A stretch of DNA of 64,000 nucleotides from Blastocatellia bacterium (GTDB lineage: Bacteria; Acidobacteriota; Blastocatellia; UBA7656). The notes below the pieces were generated by a model. It saw only the letters and a list, made by a program, of their open reading frames with translations, was not told the DNA's origin and did no database searches. Position 1 is the first letter of the stretch. The number at the start of each line of letters is the position of its first letter. The stretch spans positions 1 to 64,000 of the forward strand of contig DATENM010000014.1 in the NCBI GenBank assembly GCA_035275065.1. The letters run 5' to 3'. Both the position numbers and the translations under genes were made by a program. This document shows positions 18,528 to 27,971 of the stretch, one piece after another.

Positions 18528-18964
18528 AGCAGAGGCCCCCCATAAGTCGCTCTCGGGAAATGCGCCTCCAGCGACCGCCACTGGTAGAAAAAGCGGTCGG
18601 CGAGGTGGTACATGATGCGCCCGGTTAAAGAGGGCTCGGTGACCTGCGCAGAAATCTCTACGAAGATATTCGGGATGCGAAAGAGTTTGCCGACGAGGGC
18701 AAACGGCACAGCCGGCCCAGCGCCTGTGCTGAGGATTAAATCGGGCCGCTCCTGGCGAATGATTCGGTAGGCTTCCCAAAGATTGACGAAGAAGAGCCAG
18801 TCGCGCTCGGAATGGCGGATGAAATAGGTTCTCTTCTGCATGTCTGCCGGCAACTGCATTTGATCATTCAGCACATAGAAATGGTCGTGCGCTTCGTAGG
18901 CGGCCCTCATGGCGCGGATTTCAGTCAAATGCCCGCCACAGGAAGAGACCAGACAGATTCTCAT
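18524..18964 (-). CDS. Alg14/PssD-like glycosyltransferase membrane subunit
   Basis: This 146-aa protein begins MRICLVSSCGGHLTEIRAM, the glycine-rich start of Alg14/PssD/EpsD proteins that bind acceptor lipid and anchor the catalytic Alg13-like partner. DLILSTGAGPAVPFALVGK and IFVEISAQVTEPSLTGR are characteristic. Its start overlaps the stop of the upstream glycosyltransferase by 4 bases (ATGA), and its own stop overlaps the Alg13-like GTG. The three genes are thus coupled. Together the pair would add the second sugar to the lipid-linked intermediate. Confidence 0.85.
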   Translation of the reverse strand: MRICLVSSCGGHLTEIRAMRAAYEAHDHFYVLNDQMQLPADMQKRTYFIRHSERDWLFFVNLWEAYRIIRQERPDLILSTGAGPAVPFALVGKLFRIPNIFVEISAQVTEPSLTGRIMYHLADRFFYQWRSLEAHFPRATYGGPLL

Positions 18965-20112
18965 ATGGTCGGGTTGGGTGCCGGTCGCTCGATCAACGAT
19001 TGATAAACCGCCATCATTTTTCTGGCGATGATGTCACCGGCAAACTCTTTCTGCATCCACTCGCGGCCCCTGAGTCCCATCTCCCGCAATGGCATGCGGC
19101 TGATGTCTCGAATGGCTTGCGCGAGGCTTTCCGGCTGGTTATCCACCCAAAGGCCGCAGCCTATTTCTGGAAGCCGTTTCCAGGGTGTGCCGGTGCTGGC
19201 GATGACCGGAACCCCATATGCCAGAGCTTCGGCGACGACCATCGCGAAGTTTTCTTTATATGATGGCACAATCACTACATCGGTGTTCCTAAGAGTCTCC
19301 GCTTTCTCTGCGCCTAAGACGGCGCCGGTCATCCGAACTTTTTCCGACAGTCCTGACTGCCTGATTTCTTCCTTCAGATGATTCGTGTACTTGAGGTCGC
19401 CGGCGCCAGCGATGGTGAGCGACAGCGGCATCGCGATGCAACCGTCTATGCGTCGATAAGCCTCAAGTAGATTTTCGATGCCTTTCTGAGGATGCAGGCG
19501 GCCCAGGAAAAGAATCCGCAAAATCTTATGGCCATTGACTGCGGCGATTCTATCGAATACTTCTATGCCGTTCGGGATGACCTCTATCTTAACAGTCGGC
19601 AATCTGGGCAGGCTTTCTTCCCGCTCTTCTTCTGAAGTGACATGCAACACTAGTTTGGGCGGAGCGACTACGCGGCAAACCCGCTCCCAGATCGCTTTCA
19701 ATGCCAGACGCGTGGTGCCTTCCCATCGTTGTAACATCCCGCGCGGCGACCATACAACCGGCTTGCGTAACACCCGACAGGCTAACAAAGTCGGGATGGT
19801 GGGAAACGAGTAGACGGCGCTAAGGTGCACGACATCCGCCCAGCGAATATATTCCGGCAGCAAACGTAAAAGCGTTGGCGAGACAGAAACGTCTTTGATC
19901 CGATGACAGTAGCGGACGCGAAACCCGGCGAGGTCGCTCTCCCGTGTGGTATCGATATTTAATACCGCATCGGGACCATTGGCATCCGTCGTCAGCACGC
20001 GCACCTGGCAACCGGCGCGATTGAGGCTGCGACACAATTCATAGACCGAGCGGGTCGGCCCGCCATAGACGTACGCAGGATGAAATGAGGGAGTAACGTG
20101 CAGGATGTTCAT
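18961..20112 (-). CDS. family 4 glycosyltransferase
   Basis: The protein has about 383 residues from ATG 20112, chosen because it forms an ATGA overlap with the asparagine synthase stop. It begins MNILHVTPSFHPAYVYGGPT, the typical donor/acceptor-loop start of GT4 enzymes. The C-terminal half has ILFLGRLHPQKGIENLLEAY and VVIVPSYKENFAMVVAEALA. The E-x7-E type motif (ENFAMVVAE) places the nucleotide-sugar site. It is a cytoplasmic, retaining glycosyltransferase; donor and linkage cannot be read from the sequence. Confidence 0.85.
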   Translation of the reverse strand: MNILHVTPSFHPAYVYGGPTRSVYELCRSLNRAGCQVRVLTTDANGPDAVLNIDTTRESDLAGFRVRYCHRIKDVSVSPTLLRLLPEYIRWADVVHLSAVYSFPTIPTLLACRVLRKPVVWSPRGMLQRWEGTTRLALKAIWERVCRVVAPPKLVLHVTSEEEREESLPRLPTVKIEVIPNGIEVFDRIAAVNGHKILRILFLGRLHPQKGIENLLEAYRRIDGCIAMPLSLTIAGAGDLKYTNHLKEEIRQSGLSEKVRMTGAVLGAEKAETLRNTDVVIVPSYKENFAMVVAEALAYGVPVIASTGTPWKRLPEIGCGLWVDNQPESLAQAIRDISRMPLREMGLRGREWMQKEFAGDIIARKMMAVYQSLIERPAPNPTI

Positions 20113-22037
20113 AAGCCCACTTCGTTGATCTCGCACCATCTATTGAGAACGTAAAGCGCCCAGGATCGTGACCAGCGCTCGCGTTGAGGATTGCGCTTGA
20201 ATATCTGCCATATCTCACTGGCAAACTCGCTGATGCCCACATGATCTAGCCTGCCATTCTGGGCAAGAATGGAGTCCAATTCAGGCTCCAGAGATGAACG
20301 CAGCCACCGGTCAAACGGCAAAGTAAATCCCATCTTCGGCCTTCGCCAGATTTTCTCGGGCAACACGCCTCCGAGCACATCCAGAAGCAACGGTTTAGGG
20401 CGCGGGCCATCCATCTTCCATTTGCCCGGCAATCCCAGGACAAACGGCGTGACCACCGAATCCACAAAAGGAACGCGAACTTCTAATGAATGCGCCATAC
20501 TCATTTGATCCGTATCGCGCAGCAGCGTGTTCGCCATATAGCCTTGCAGCTCATAACGCGAAATCGCATTTAACGGATCAGAGAGATCAACTTCGCCAAG
20601 CGATGCAGCGACTCCTCGCGGCTGGCTCTGGCTTCTCGCTTTGCCCAGCAAGGCGAGAATTTCTTCATCGGAAAACAGCCGCCGGGAAATCGTGTAGCTG
20701 CTCTTAGCGGTTGCATCGTTAGCTAACAAATCCCATGCCTTCCGGTGATGGACGGAGGCGCCCATCACCGCCTGTCCCATGCGCGCCGCCGCCTTTCTAA
20801 ACGGCTGTGGGATCACCTTGAGCTTTTGCAACCGCCGCATCCGATGAAAGCTCGGATAACCCGCAAACAACTCATCCCCCCCCAGCCCGGATAGCGCCAC
20901 AGTGATGCCGGCCTGTTTGACCGCCTGGGAAATCACGTATGAATTGACCCCGTCAATGGTCGGCTGATCCATTGCCGACAATGCGCCGGGCAACGTACTC
21001 AAAAGGTCTTTCTCAGATAAGAAGACTTCATGATGATCTGTCCTGAATTGTTTGGCGATGATGTGCGCATAAGAAGATTCGTCGTATTCCTCTTCAGCAA
21101 AGACGACGGAAAAAGTTTTCGGGCGCTCTTGGGCCACGCGGCTCATCAGGGCAATGATGGCGCTCGAATCGATGCCGCCCGACAGAAAAGCCGCCAGTGG
21201 AACATCGCTAACCAGGTGGAGCCGGACGGATTCTTCAAGCCGGGCCCTGAGAACATCTATCGCTTCCCAGCGATCTGATACTTGTGTATTCAAAGCCGAT
21301 TCAAATAGCTCAGGCGCATATCCAACTTCGTCAATCTGCAACCTGCCTTCTTCAAGCTTGACCGTTAAGTAATGGCCGGGTTGCAGAGACCGTACACCTT
21401 CAACAATCGTCAGGGGCGATTCCACAGAGCCGCACTGGAGATAAGAGGTAACACCTTCAAGACTCAGTTTTTTGGGGGTCAGGCCGGCGGCCAACAGGCT
21501 GCGGACTTCAGAGGCGAACACGAAAACCTCTGGTGTCGCATAATAATATAACGGCTTGATGCCGAAAAGATCGCGCGCCAGGATGAGTTGTTGTTGCTGA
21601 TTATCCCAGATGCCAAAGGCAAACATCCCTCTGAGTCTCTGTAGACAACCAACTCCCCAACGTTCGTAGGCGCGCAGCAGCACTTCGGTGTCTGTATGAG
21701 AGCGCCATGTTTCGGCTTTGAGGTTTAATTCCTGGCGGATATCTTTGTAGTTATAAATCTCGCCGTTATAGGTCAGTGAGTATCTTTGATTATCGCTGCA
21801 CATTGGCTGATGTCCGGACGGGGAGAGGTCAATGATAGACAGCCGCGTATGCCCGAAAGAGATAGCCGCCTCAGGGTTGCGGTAGATAACCACTCCGCGA
21901 TCATCGGGACCGCGATGCTGAACATGCATCAGCATCTGATCCATTACTTTTTGTAATTTGCTTTCTCCTTGCTTGAACGGCCCGCCCCCATCACTAAAGA
22001 AGCTCGCCGTTAGCTGAATGCCTGCAATTCCACACAT
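20109..22037 (-). CDS. asnB: asparagine synthase-type glutamine amidotransferase
   Basis: This 642-aa protein begins MCGIAGIQ, so Cys2 is the glutaminase nucleophile once Met is removed. RLSIIDLSPSGHQP and YNGEIYNY are in the N-terminal Ntn domain. The synthetase half carries the PP-loop LSGGIDSSA (about 285-293) and SGLGGDELFAGY. It would transfer ammonia from glutamine to a carboxylate activated as acyl-AMP. Asparagine synthesis is possible. However, within a polysaccharide cluster such enzymes commonly amidate a uronic acid, and I favour that role by context. It overlaps the following glycosyltransferase start by 4 bases. Confidence 0.85.
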   Translation of the reverse strand: MCGIAGIQLTASFFSDGGGPFKQGESKLQKVMDQMLMHVQHRGPDDRGVVIYRNPEAAISFGHTRLSIIDLSPSGHQPMCSDNQRYSLTYNGEIYNYKDIRQELNLKAETWRSHTDTEVLLRAYERWGVGCLQRLRGMFAFGIWDNQQQQLILARDLFGIKPLYYYATPEVFVFASEVRSLLAAGLTPKKLSLEGVTSYLQCGSVESPLTIVEGVRSLQPGHYLTVKLEEGRLQIDEVGYAPELFESALNTQVSDRWEAIDVLRARLEESVRLHLVSDVPLAAFLSGGIDSSAIIALMSRVAQERPKTFSVVFAEEEYDESSYAHIIAKQFRTDHHEVFLSEKDLLSTLPGALSAMDQPTIDGVNSYVISQAVKQAGITVALSGLGGDELFAGYPSFHRMRRLQKLKVIPQPFRKAAARMGQAVMGASVHHRKAWDLLANDATAKSSYTISRRLFSDEEILALLGKARSQSQPRGVAASLGEVDLSDPLNAISRYELQGYMANTLLRDTDQMSMAHSLEVRVPFVDSVVTPFVLGLPGKWKMDGPRPKPLLLDVLGGVLPEKIWRRPKMGFTLPFDRWLRSSLEPELDSILAQNGRLDHVGISEFASEIWQIFKRNPQRERWSRSWALYVLNRWCEINEVGL

Positions 22038-22157
22038 GCGTGTTTTGTCCTACATCAAAGCTTAAGAGATTGTTTCATTCTTAGAGAATTCGACTTAGAT
22101 TGCCGGCTTCGCCATCCCTGATGCAAATTTTAAGGATACGACAACCATTTCGGCCTC

Positions 22158-23258
22158 TCACTGCGGGGCAAAGATGAGGCTCTGGATGGCGTCTATCACC
22201 CTGCCTGCACTAATCTCTTTCAAACATCTCATATTCTGCTCGATGCAGACTTCCAGCAGACAGCCGGCGCAGGCTGGTTCGGTACGCAGCACGATATGTT
22301 TTGAGCCATATGGGTCCCAGCGGCCAGGATGGTCGCGGGCCGAAAAGATAGCGACGCAGGCGATTCCCGCCGCCGCGGCTAAATGCATGGTTCCCGTATC
22401 GTTTCCAACATAAATACGACATCGGCGCAAGGCTTCCGCGGATTCCAGCACGCTCAACTCACCGGCAAGATTCACTACCCTTTCGCCGAGGGCTTGCTGA
22501 AGGGCTTGGCCTTGAGCATGGTCTTCAGAGCCGCCGAGAATCATCAGCCGGGATTCCTGATAATTATCAAGAATCCACCTGCCGACTTCGATAAAGTGTT
22601 CCAGGGGCCAGCGTTTCGCCGGCATCTTTGACCCTGGCGCAATACCGATGGCCAGGGCGCTATCGGGAATCCCTCTTTCGCTCCAGAGCAAATCGATGCG
22701 AGAGCGTTCTTTATCAGAGAGTGGCAATCCAAACTCCGCGGTCCCCGGCTGCGGCACAGCGACCCCGGATTTGCCGACCACCTCTAACAAATAGTCTGCC
22801 TCATGTAGATAGGGAATCAAGTTTCCCGAAGCATCCCGACGCCCAAAGTCCCGATACACCCGAGATGTTACCCCGTAGCAATGAGGTATTCCGCAAAGCG
22901 CCTGAAAAAAGAAACGGTCTCGGAATGCATGGTTCCAGTGCGGGCCGCGTAAACAAAAGAGCGCTTCAGGGCGACATTGCCGAAGCTGGCGAGCCAGCTT
23001 AAACAGAGGCAGCCAGCCATCTAGTCTATCTAATGGGGGAGTGTAAAATATCACCCTGGCAAAGAGGCGGGTCGCCTCTAATACTTCCCAGGAAGAGACG
23101 AACCCCTTACCGGGATGCTGATCGGTCAGCAACACCAGCTCGTGATCGGGATAGGCATTACGAATTGCCCGCAGGGCCGGTAGGCTTACCAGTGTGTCCC
23201 CAAGCTGACCCGTGCGATGAACAATTACACTTCCGGGTCTCCTTGCTCTCGCCGTCAT
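22158..23258 (-). CDS. family 9 glycosyltransferase (heptosyltransferase-like)
   Basis: This 366-aa GT-B protein has the ADP-heptose:LPS heptosyltransferase layout. Near the N-terminus is IVHRTGQLGDTLVSLPALRA with the catalytic Asp (GD). The C-terminal half has IGIAPGSKMPAKRWPLEHF and YVGNDTGTMHLAAAAGI (the D-TG-MHLA donor site). CAGCLLEVCIEQNMRCLKEI near the end matches the Cys-rich C-terminal segment of many GT9 proteins. It may add heptose or another sugar to the repeat unit. A gap of 120 bases separates it from asnB, with no obvious terminator. Confidence 0.85.
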   Translation of the reverse strand: MTARARRPGSVIVHRTGQLGDTLVSLPALRAIRNAYPDHELVLLTDQHPGKGFVSSWEVLEATRLFARVIFYTPPLDRLDGWLPLFKLARQLRQCRPEALFCLRGPHWNHAFRDRFFFQALCGIPHCYGVTSRVYRDFGRRDASGNLIPYLHEADYLLEVVGKSGVAVPQPGTAEFGLPLSDKERSRIDLLWSERGIPDSALAIGIAPGSKMPAKRWPLEHFIEVGRWILDNYQESRLMILGGSEDHAQGQALQQALGERVVNLAGELSVLESAEALRRCRIYVGNDTGTMHLAAAAGIACVAIFSARDHPGRWDPYGSKHIVLRTEPACAGCLLEVCIEQNMRCLKEISAGRVIDAIQSLIFAPQ

Positions 23259-23273
23259 TGCTGTTTGCTTCGC

Positions 23274-24776
23274 CTAGCGTCGAAACCTGAGAAGGTGAGA
23301 AGAGATGCCAACTGCGCCTGAAAGAGGCCGAGCACCAGACCTTTGATCTTCCACGTCCAGCTTCCGATTGTCCGGCATCTGGGCCAGTTTATTCGCAGGG
23401 ACAATCCAGCCCGCAGCCCGCCCTAAAGCGAATATGCCGAAAATCAGAACAACGGCGATGGCCATTCCTCCCACATAAAACTCGAAGTTTGGCGGCTGGT
23501 TGACGATGGTACTGAAGAAGCTCGTGTAAATCAGGCAGGTGCCAATTTCGTAGCCGCCGAATAAGCGCTCGCAGATGCGGCTGAACAGCATGGCTAGTGC
23601 TCCAAAAAAAAGACAGGCCAGGATGACGCCTCCCGCTCCCCAGGAGAGATAAGCATCCTGGTAATAGTTCGACTTGGCAGACACTTGCGCTTGTCTTGAA
23701 ACAATGCCGGCTTCATAGACGCGCTGCATGGAGATCTTTTCCATGTCAGGTTTATCCGACCAGACAACTCGCGGTACTAAAGCAATCATGGCATCGCTCA
23801 CAATATCAAATTGGTAATAGGGATGATTGGCGGGAACATATTCAACATAGTTAACAAATTGATTCAAGTCGTTAGCGCGGACCACCATCGCTCCCCAAAC
23901 CGTCTCGAGGCGCTCGTCCAGTGACATATTCAGCGCGCGCTCCATTGACATCTCGACCGCTCTATCCTGCTCGACGCCTTCGTACCAGAGGAGGGGCCGC
24001 AATGCCAGCCCGAAGGGATAAAAGTACAATGCCCAGAAAAGCATAAAAGCAAGACCGCCAATCAGCACCCGTTTCGGCATCAAAGGATAAAGCATGACGG
24101 CAAGCGTTATCGTGGTCCAGAGAAGGTTTCCCTTCCACCCGCTCACGGCTTGCTGTAATAGATTAAGACCCAACAGGGCAAGGGCCATGACCAGATTGTT
24201 CCGCCGCCGATATCGTATGCAAAGCACGATATCCAACGAGACGGCAGCAATCGAAATCCCAAGAATCTTTTGACTGAGCTGAAATAGCAAGGGGCTGGAT
24301 GACAGCAGGGTCCCCAGACCCAGACTGATCAATGAAATGATAAGCAAGCTGAAGGGAGGAATAGAGGGAACCACATATTTGGGCTTGTCATAAGCGAACC
24401 CAATCAGCTTCATTCCGGCAGTCACACTGGCATGAGCAAGTAACATCAACCGCTGACACTCGGCAATCAGGGATTGATCGATTGTTACCGAATTCGTGCC
24501 CGTTCCCCAACTCGTATGTCCGGCGGCATTCACGGCAAAAGCTGCCCCACCCAATACATAGGAAATCACAAATAACAGATGATACATCGATCCGGGGCGC
24601 AGTAACCGATGTGTAACAGGTTGGCTTTCATTCGACTGTCTGAACCAATTTGTCTGAGCGATTCCCGCAATGAAAACCGACCCTGCAATAGACAAGGCAA
24701 TCGAAACTCCCGGACTATCATGCCATAATAATCCAATAAGATATGGTGAAAAGATAATCAGAATTCGAATAACCAT
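23274..24776 (-). CDS. O-antigen/oligosaccharide repeat-unit polymerase-like membrane protein (Wzy-like)
   Basis: This integral membrane protein of about 500 aa is taken from ATG 24776 (MVIRILIIFSPYLIGLLW); a TTG start at 24803 is also possible. About eleven to twelve hydrophobic segments alternate with short loops. A long extracytoplasmic loop lies around residues 265-375 (containing ERLETVWGAMVVRANDLNQF and ALVPRVVWSDKPD). It is followed by SYLSWGAGG-like and QPPNFEFYVGG segments near the end. This is the layout of Wzy polymerases, which join lipid-linked repeats in the periplasm. Sequence conservation in Wzy is too low to be sure; a ligase or another membrane protein is possible. Confidence 0.65.
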   Translation of the reverse strand: MVIRILIIFSPYLIGLLWHDSPGVSIALSIAGSVFIAGIAQTNWFRQSNESQPVTHRLLRPGSMYHLLFVISYVLGGAAFAVNAAGHTSWGTGTNSVTIDQSLIAECQRLMLLAHASVTAGMKLIGFAYDKPKYVVPSIPPFSLLIISLISLGLGTLLSSSPLLFQLSQKILGISIAAVSLDIVLCIRYRRRNNLVMALALLGLNLLQQAVSGWKGNLLWTTITLAVMLYPLMPKRVLIGGLAFMLFWALYFYPFGLALRPLLWYEGVEQDRAVEMSMERALNMSLDERLETVWGAMVVRANDLNQFVNYVEYVPANHPYYQFDIVSDAMIALVPRVVWSDKPDMEKISMQRVYEAGIVSRQAQVSAKSNYYQDAYLSWGAGGVILACLFFGALAMLFSRICERLFGGYEIGTCLIYTSFFSTIVNQPPNFEFYVGGMAIAVVLIFGIFALGRAAGWIVPANKLAQMPDNRKLDVEDQRSGARPLSGAVGISSHLLRFRR

Positions 24777-24861
24777 TTCTTTCAGAAAAACGCGCCTGCC
24801 CAACGATGGACCGGCATCAGGCGATCAATGAAACAGATGGTGGTCAGCAAAGACCGGAAAC

Positions 24862-26034
24862 TTATCTGCTAATAGCGGCAAGTTTTTCTTCGCGGCTTTC
24901 CCCGCCTGAGCTTGGAGAGGATTCCAGAACTGCCAAGAACTCCTTCACAAATCGCTCTTTGGAAAACCGCTCCATAATGCGCTGTCTTCCTCTCGCTCCC
25001 ATAGCGTGGGCCAGGTCAGGATCAGCCAATAATTGTTGGATAGCTTCAGCCAATCTAGTTGGATTTTCCGCGGGCACGAGGATGCCGGTAACCCCATCTT
25101 CAACAATCTCAGGCAACCCGCCCCGTTGAGTTGCCACCACTGGTAGACCGAAAGCTGATGCTTCAATCGCTACCATCCCTAAGGGTTCCTCAAATCGGCT
25201 CGGCACCACACAAAGATTCAGGCGGCTAAAGATGGCGGGACGATTCTCGATAAAGCCATGCCACTTTACCTGGCCCGCTATTCTCAATCGTGCGGCTCGT
25301 TCTCTTAATTGACGCTCATAGCTATCGGCTCCTTTACCAAAAATGTGAAGCTCGACGGACGGCCATTGAGGTGCTAGCAAGGCAAAAGCATCGAGTAAAT
25401 CCTCATGTCCTTTCCATGCTCCAATCTGACCAGCGATTCCCAGTCTGATGATGCCATTTGATTGTGGCTCAAACTCAACACCGTTCGTTGGATCGCTCAA
25501 GCCGTTGTGGATCACCCGAATCTTATGATCGGGAATGCCGATCCACTTCAAAGATTTGCTTACTGCATTTGAAACGGCAACAAAACATTGCAGGCGACGG
25601 CCCAGAAACTGAAAGACCGCTCTATAGTGTCGTCGATTGGGAACCACTTCATGCAGCCAGAACAGATCGCGGTTCGGCCTCAACATTGGCCAGAGGAGCA
25701 ACAGATGATGCCAGTTGGTGTGAATGACCTTTACCGGTTGGACGGTGCGAAGAAAGTTCCGGTAGCCGCGCAGCAGCTTCGGCCACTGCAGCATCTGTTC
25801 TCCTGTCATTCGCATACACTCAAGTGTGAGAGTGAGAGAAATAAACCCGATAGGCAAGACATAGAAAGGTAGATTAGCTTCTGTGAGTCGGTGCGGGAAA
25901 TCCCCATTGTTCCATCGACTTACCACTAGATGGACCCTGTGACCATATTGGGCCAGGCTCTGCGCCAGCTCTAAGGATATGATTTCCTTGCCGGCAACAT
26001 ATCCGGCACCACAAATGATGGCGAAATCACTCAT
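24862..26034 (-). CDS. family 4 glycosyltransferase
   Basis: The protein has about 390 residues from ATG 26034 (MSDFAIICGAGYVAGKEIIS); the frame is open to 26079. The glycine-rich N-terminal loop is GYVAGKEIISLELAQ. The C-terminal donor half has IGAWKGHEDLLDAFALLAPQ, VVPSRFEEPLGMVAIEASAF and GGLPEIVEDGVTGILVP, the signature GT4 block with the E-x7-E pair. Cytoplasmic and retaining. It stands between the Wzy-like protein and an FkbM methyltransferase in the same direction. Confidence 0.85.
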   Translation of the reverse strand: MSDFAIICGAGYVAGKEIISLELAQSLAQYGHRVHLVVSRWNNGDFPHRLTEANLPFYVLPIGFISLTLTLECMRMTGEQMLQWPKLLRGYRNFLRTVQPVKVIHTNWHHLLLLWPMLRPNRDLFWLHEVVPNRRHYRAVFQFLGRRLQCFVAVSNAVSKSLKWIGIPDHKIRVIHNGLSDPTNGVEFEPQSNGIIRLGIAGQIGAWKGHEDLLDAFALLAPQWPSVELHIFGKGADSYERQLRERAARLRIAGQVKWHGFIENRPAIFSRLNLCVVPSRFEEPLGMVAIEASAFGLPVVATQRGGLPEIVEDGVTGILVPAENPTRLAEAIQQLLADPDLAHAMGARGRQRIMERFSKERFVKEFLAVLESSPSSGGESREEKLAAISR

Positions 26035-26170
26035 GCCCAAACGTCCGCTGCAACCGGGCCATTCCCTAACAGACCGCACAGCATCAGGCCCGTTGCGTTC
26101 AGCTTAGAGATCATAAACCAGTCATTAAAGGGCTGGCAGTAAGCGAATTGCCCCCAGATAAGATCATTGT

Positions 26171-27001
26171 TTATATCTTACCCTTTATCTGTGCGACCAA
26201 TTGTGATTCAAATTTGGATCCCCGGCGGAAGGCGACAAAGTTGGCAAACCGCTCAAACTCCCCCCATTTCTCGTAGTCGAAATGCCACAGGGCTCGATGG
26301 CGTAACAGGTAACCTTGGTAGCCATTCGACGCCAGCCATTCTAATGCCTGCGCCAGCGTGTACCCTGCCCTGATCCACATCGAATTATATTCAAATTGTA
26401 TAAGTCCCACGCGCCCTTCAGTGATCATTTTTCGGCCCCCTTGCAATACGGGGAGGTCAAACCCTTCGCAGTCGCACTTTAGAAAATCGATAAAATCACA
26501 ACCTGACTCTTCGGCAATCATGTCCACCGTCTTAAGATCAACCTCGATGGATGACTGAATTGGATTATTGCGTGGAACAAGAAGGGAAGAGGTTTTCGCG
26601 TTACCTGGCATAATAGAAAACCTCGCTTTCCCGCCCGAACTACTCAGCGCAACTGGCAATAGACATAGATTCAAGTTTCCGGCAAAGCGGCACAAAAGAG
26701 ACTCATAACACCAGGGCACAGGCTCACAGAGCACTCCTCTCACGTCTGCGTTCTCAGACAAAATACATGCGGTCCAGTCACCAACATTAGCGCCGACATC
26801 AAGAAACCAATTAACCTCGCGCGCCACCAGTGATACTAACCAATCCTCGCTATTGCCCGTATCGGTAACTTCCGCGTCCTCCCCCAATCTATAACCAATG
26901 ATGCATTCGCACTGGTTACGGACTTTTAATGCCAGCCAAGCAAGTGGCGCAACATTTCCGGCAGTTCGATGCAGACTGTTCACCCAGCCTTTCAGCACCA
27001 T
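26171..27001 (-). CDS. FkbM-family methyltransferase
   Basis: This 276-aa SAM-dependent enzyme has AAGGAT just before ATG 27001. The SAM-binding motif I is WFLDVGANVGDWTACIL (about 65-81), followed by LCEPVPWCYESLL. DFIDFLKCDCEGFDLPVLQG is the characteristic FkbM post-motif with the acidic residues near the transferred methyl. FkbM proteins O-methylate hydroxyls of macrolides, glycolipids and polysaccharides. In this cluster it likely methylates a sugar of the repeat or caps the chain. A second family member lies at 31688-32578. Confidence 0.85.
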   Translation of the reverse strand: MVLKGWVNSLHRTAGNVAPLAWLALKVRNQCECIIGYRLGEDAEVTDTGNSEDWLVSLVAREVNWFLDVGANVGDWTACILSENADVRGVLCEPVPWCYESLLCRFAGNLNLCLLPVALSSSGGKARFSIMPGNAKTSSLLVPRNNPIQSSIEVDLKTVDMIAEESGCDFIDFLKCDCEGFDLPVLQGGRKMITEGRVGLIQFEYNSMWIRAGYTLAQALEWLASNGYQGYLLRHRALWHFDYEKWGEFERFANFVAFRRGSKFESQLVAQIKGKI

Positions 27002-27034
27002 GAAAGATCCTTAATCTACTTTAGCAGTAATCCT

Positions 27035-27964
27035 TTAACCACGCTCCCGGAGCCAGGGCGGCAGACTGACTCCAAGATGATGGGCAACGCGGGGGATGCC
27101 CTCTTCGAAGAACAAAAACCGCCGTGGTGTGGTGTAATGTTTCGCAATTACTCCTTGTAACCCCGGTTCCATACCAATTTGATAGCTCTCCGGTAGGAGA
27201 TGGCACTTACCGTATACTGCTGAATAGACAGCACTGTAAGGCATATCGTCCATTGTCGGTAAACCGAGTTGTGCCGCGCGCTGACCAACATAGGATTGCT
27301 GCATGAAATCCAAAACGCGACTAGCCAGCATAGGATCGAAGCATGATCGTGGTATTCTTCCTAATCCGCCATTTAATTGGGGCAAGGTAATCCCGCCAAA
27401 TCTGTCATTGGCTTCTTCCTGCGTAATATGCAAAGAATAGAAGCAATCTCTCATCCATAGCGCACTATCCGACCCCTCGAACAAATGAGTAGGGCTTGCG
27501 AAAAATAAGACATCGGGATCTAGAAAGATGATGAATTTTGAAGCTCCCAGTAGATAAAAGTCGATCCACCTGATGGAAGCAAAAGAATTCCGATTTGTCT
27601 CAAGCAAGTTAGGAAAGCCTCTAAGGTGTTTGGCGACCTCCAAGCAGGCTTGTCTCCGGGGAATTACCGTAGCCCCCAGGAAGGTTTCAGAAAATCGTTT
27701 GAGAGTGTTGGGAGAACAGCTACCATCGTCATGAATCACAAGCTGGAAAGGTTCGGACACATGGCTTGCAAAGCTCCGAACGGCCCAATGTAACATGAGC
27801 GCGTCCCGCTCACACGTCAAGATGTGTACCGCGAAATCACTGTCTTGTGAAATCTGGATTGGTGGCAAATTTAGAATTCTTTTAAATGCAGCATAGCGCT
27901 GCAGCAAGGGCCAAGTTCCCTGCCGTATACCTCTCCGCACAAAACGGATAAATTCAGGCTTCAT
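27035..27964 (-). CDS. putative GT-A fold glycosyltransferase (DxD type)
   Basis: This 309-aa protein has a nucleotide-sugar transferase look. Near residue 45 is FAVHILTCERDALMLHWAVR, and then FQLVIHDDGSCSPNTLKRF. A metal-binding DxD sits in KFIIFLDPDVLFFASPTHLF (about 143-162). LPQLNGGLGRIPRSCFDPML later resembles the acceptor/product loop of such enzymes. There is no signal peptide. I cannot assign it to a numbered family, though GT8-like or GT2-like is most probable. It lies 8 bases from the next gene, so it is in the same operon. Confidence 0.6.
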   Translation of the reverse strand: MKPEFIRFVRRGIRQGTWPLLQRYAAFKRILNLPPIQISQDSDFAVHILTCERDALMLHWAVRSFASHVSEPFQLVIHDDGSCSPNTLKRFSETFLGATVIPRRQACLEVAKHLRGFPNLLETNRNSFASIRWIDFYLLGASKFIIFLDPDVLFFASPTHLFEGSDSALWMRDCFYSLHITQEEANDRFGGITLPQLNGGLGRIPRSCFDPMLASRVLDFMQQSYVGQRAAQLGLPTMDDMPYSAVYSAVYGKCHLLPESYQIGMEPGLQGVIAKHYTTPRRFLFFEEGIPRVAHHLGVSLPPWLRERG

Positions 27965-27971
27965 TGATTAC

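Noticed and set aside
18528..18779. Upstream extension of the Alg13-like protein in the same frame
   Set aside because: It runs over the Alg14-like gene in another frame. The GTG at 18527 overlapping the partner's stop gives the expected protein start VIFVTVGN.
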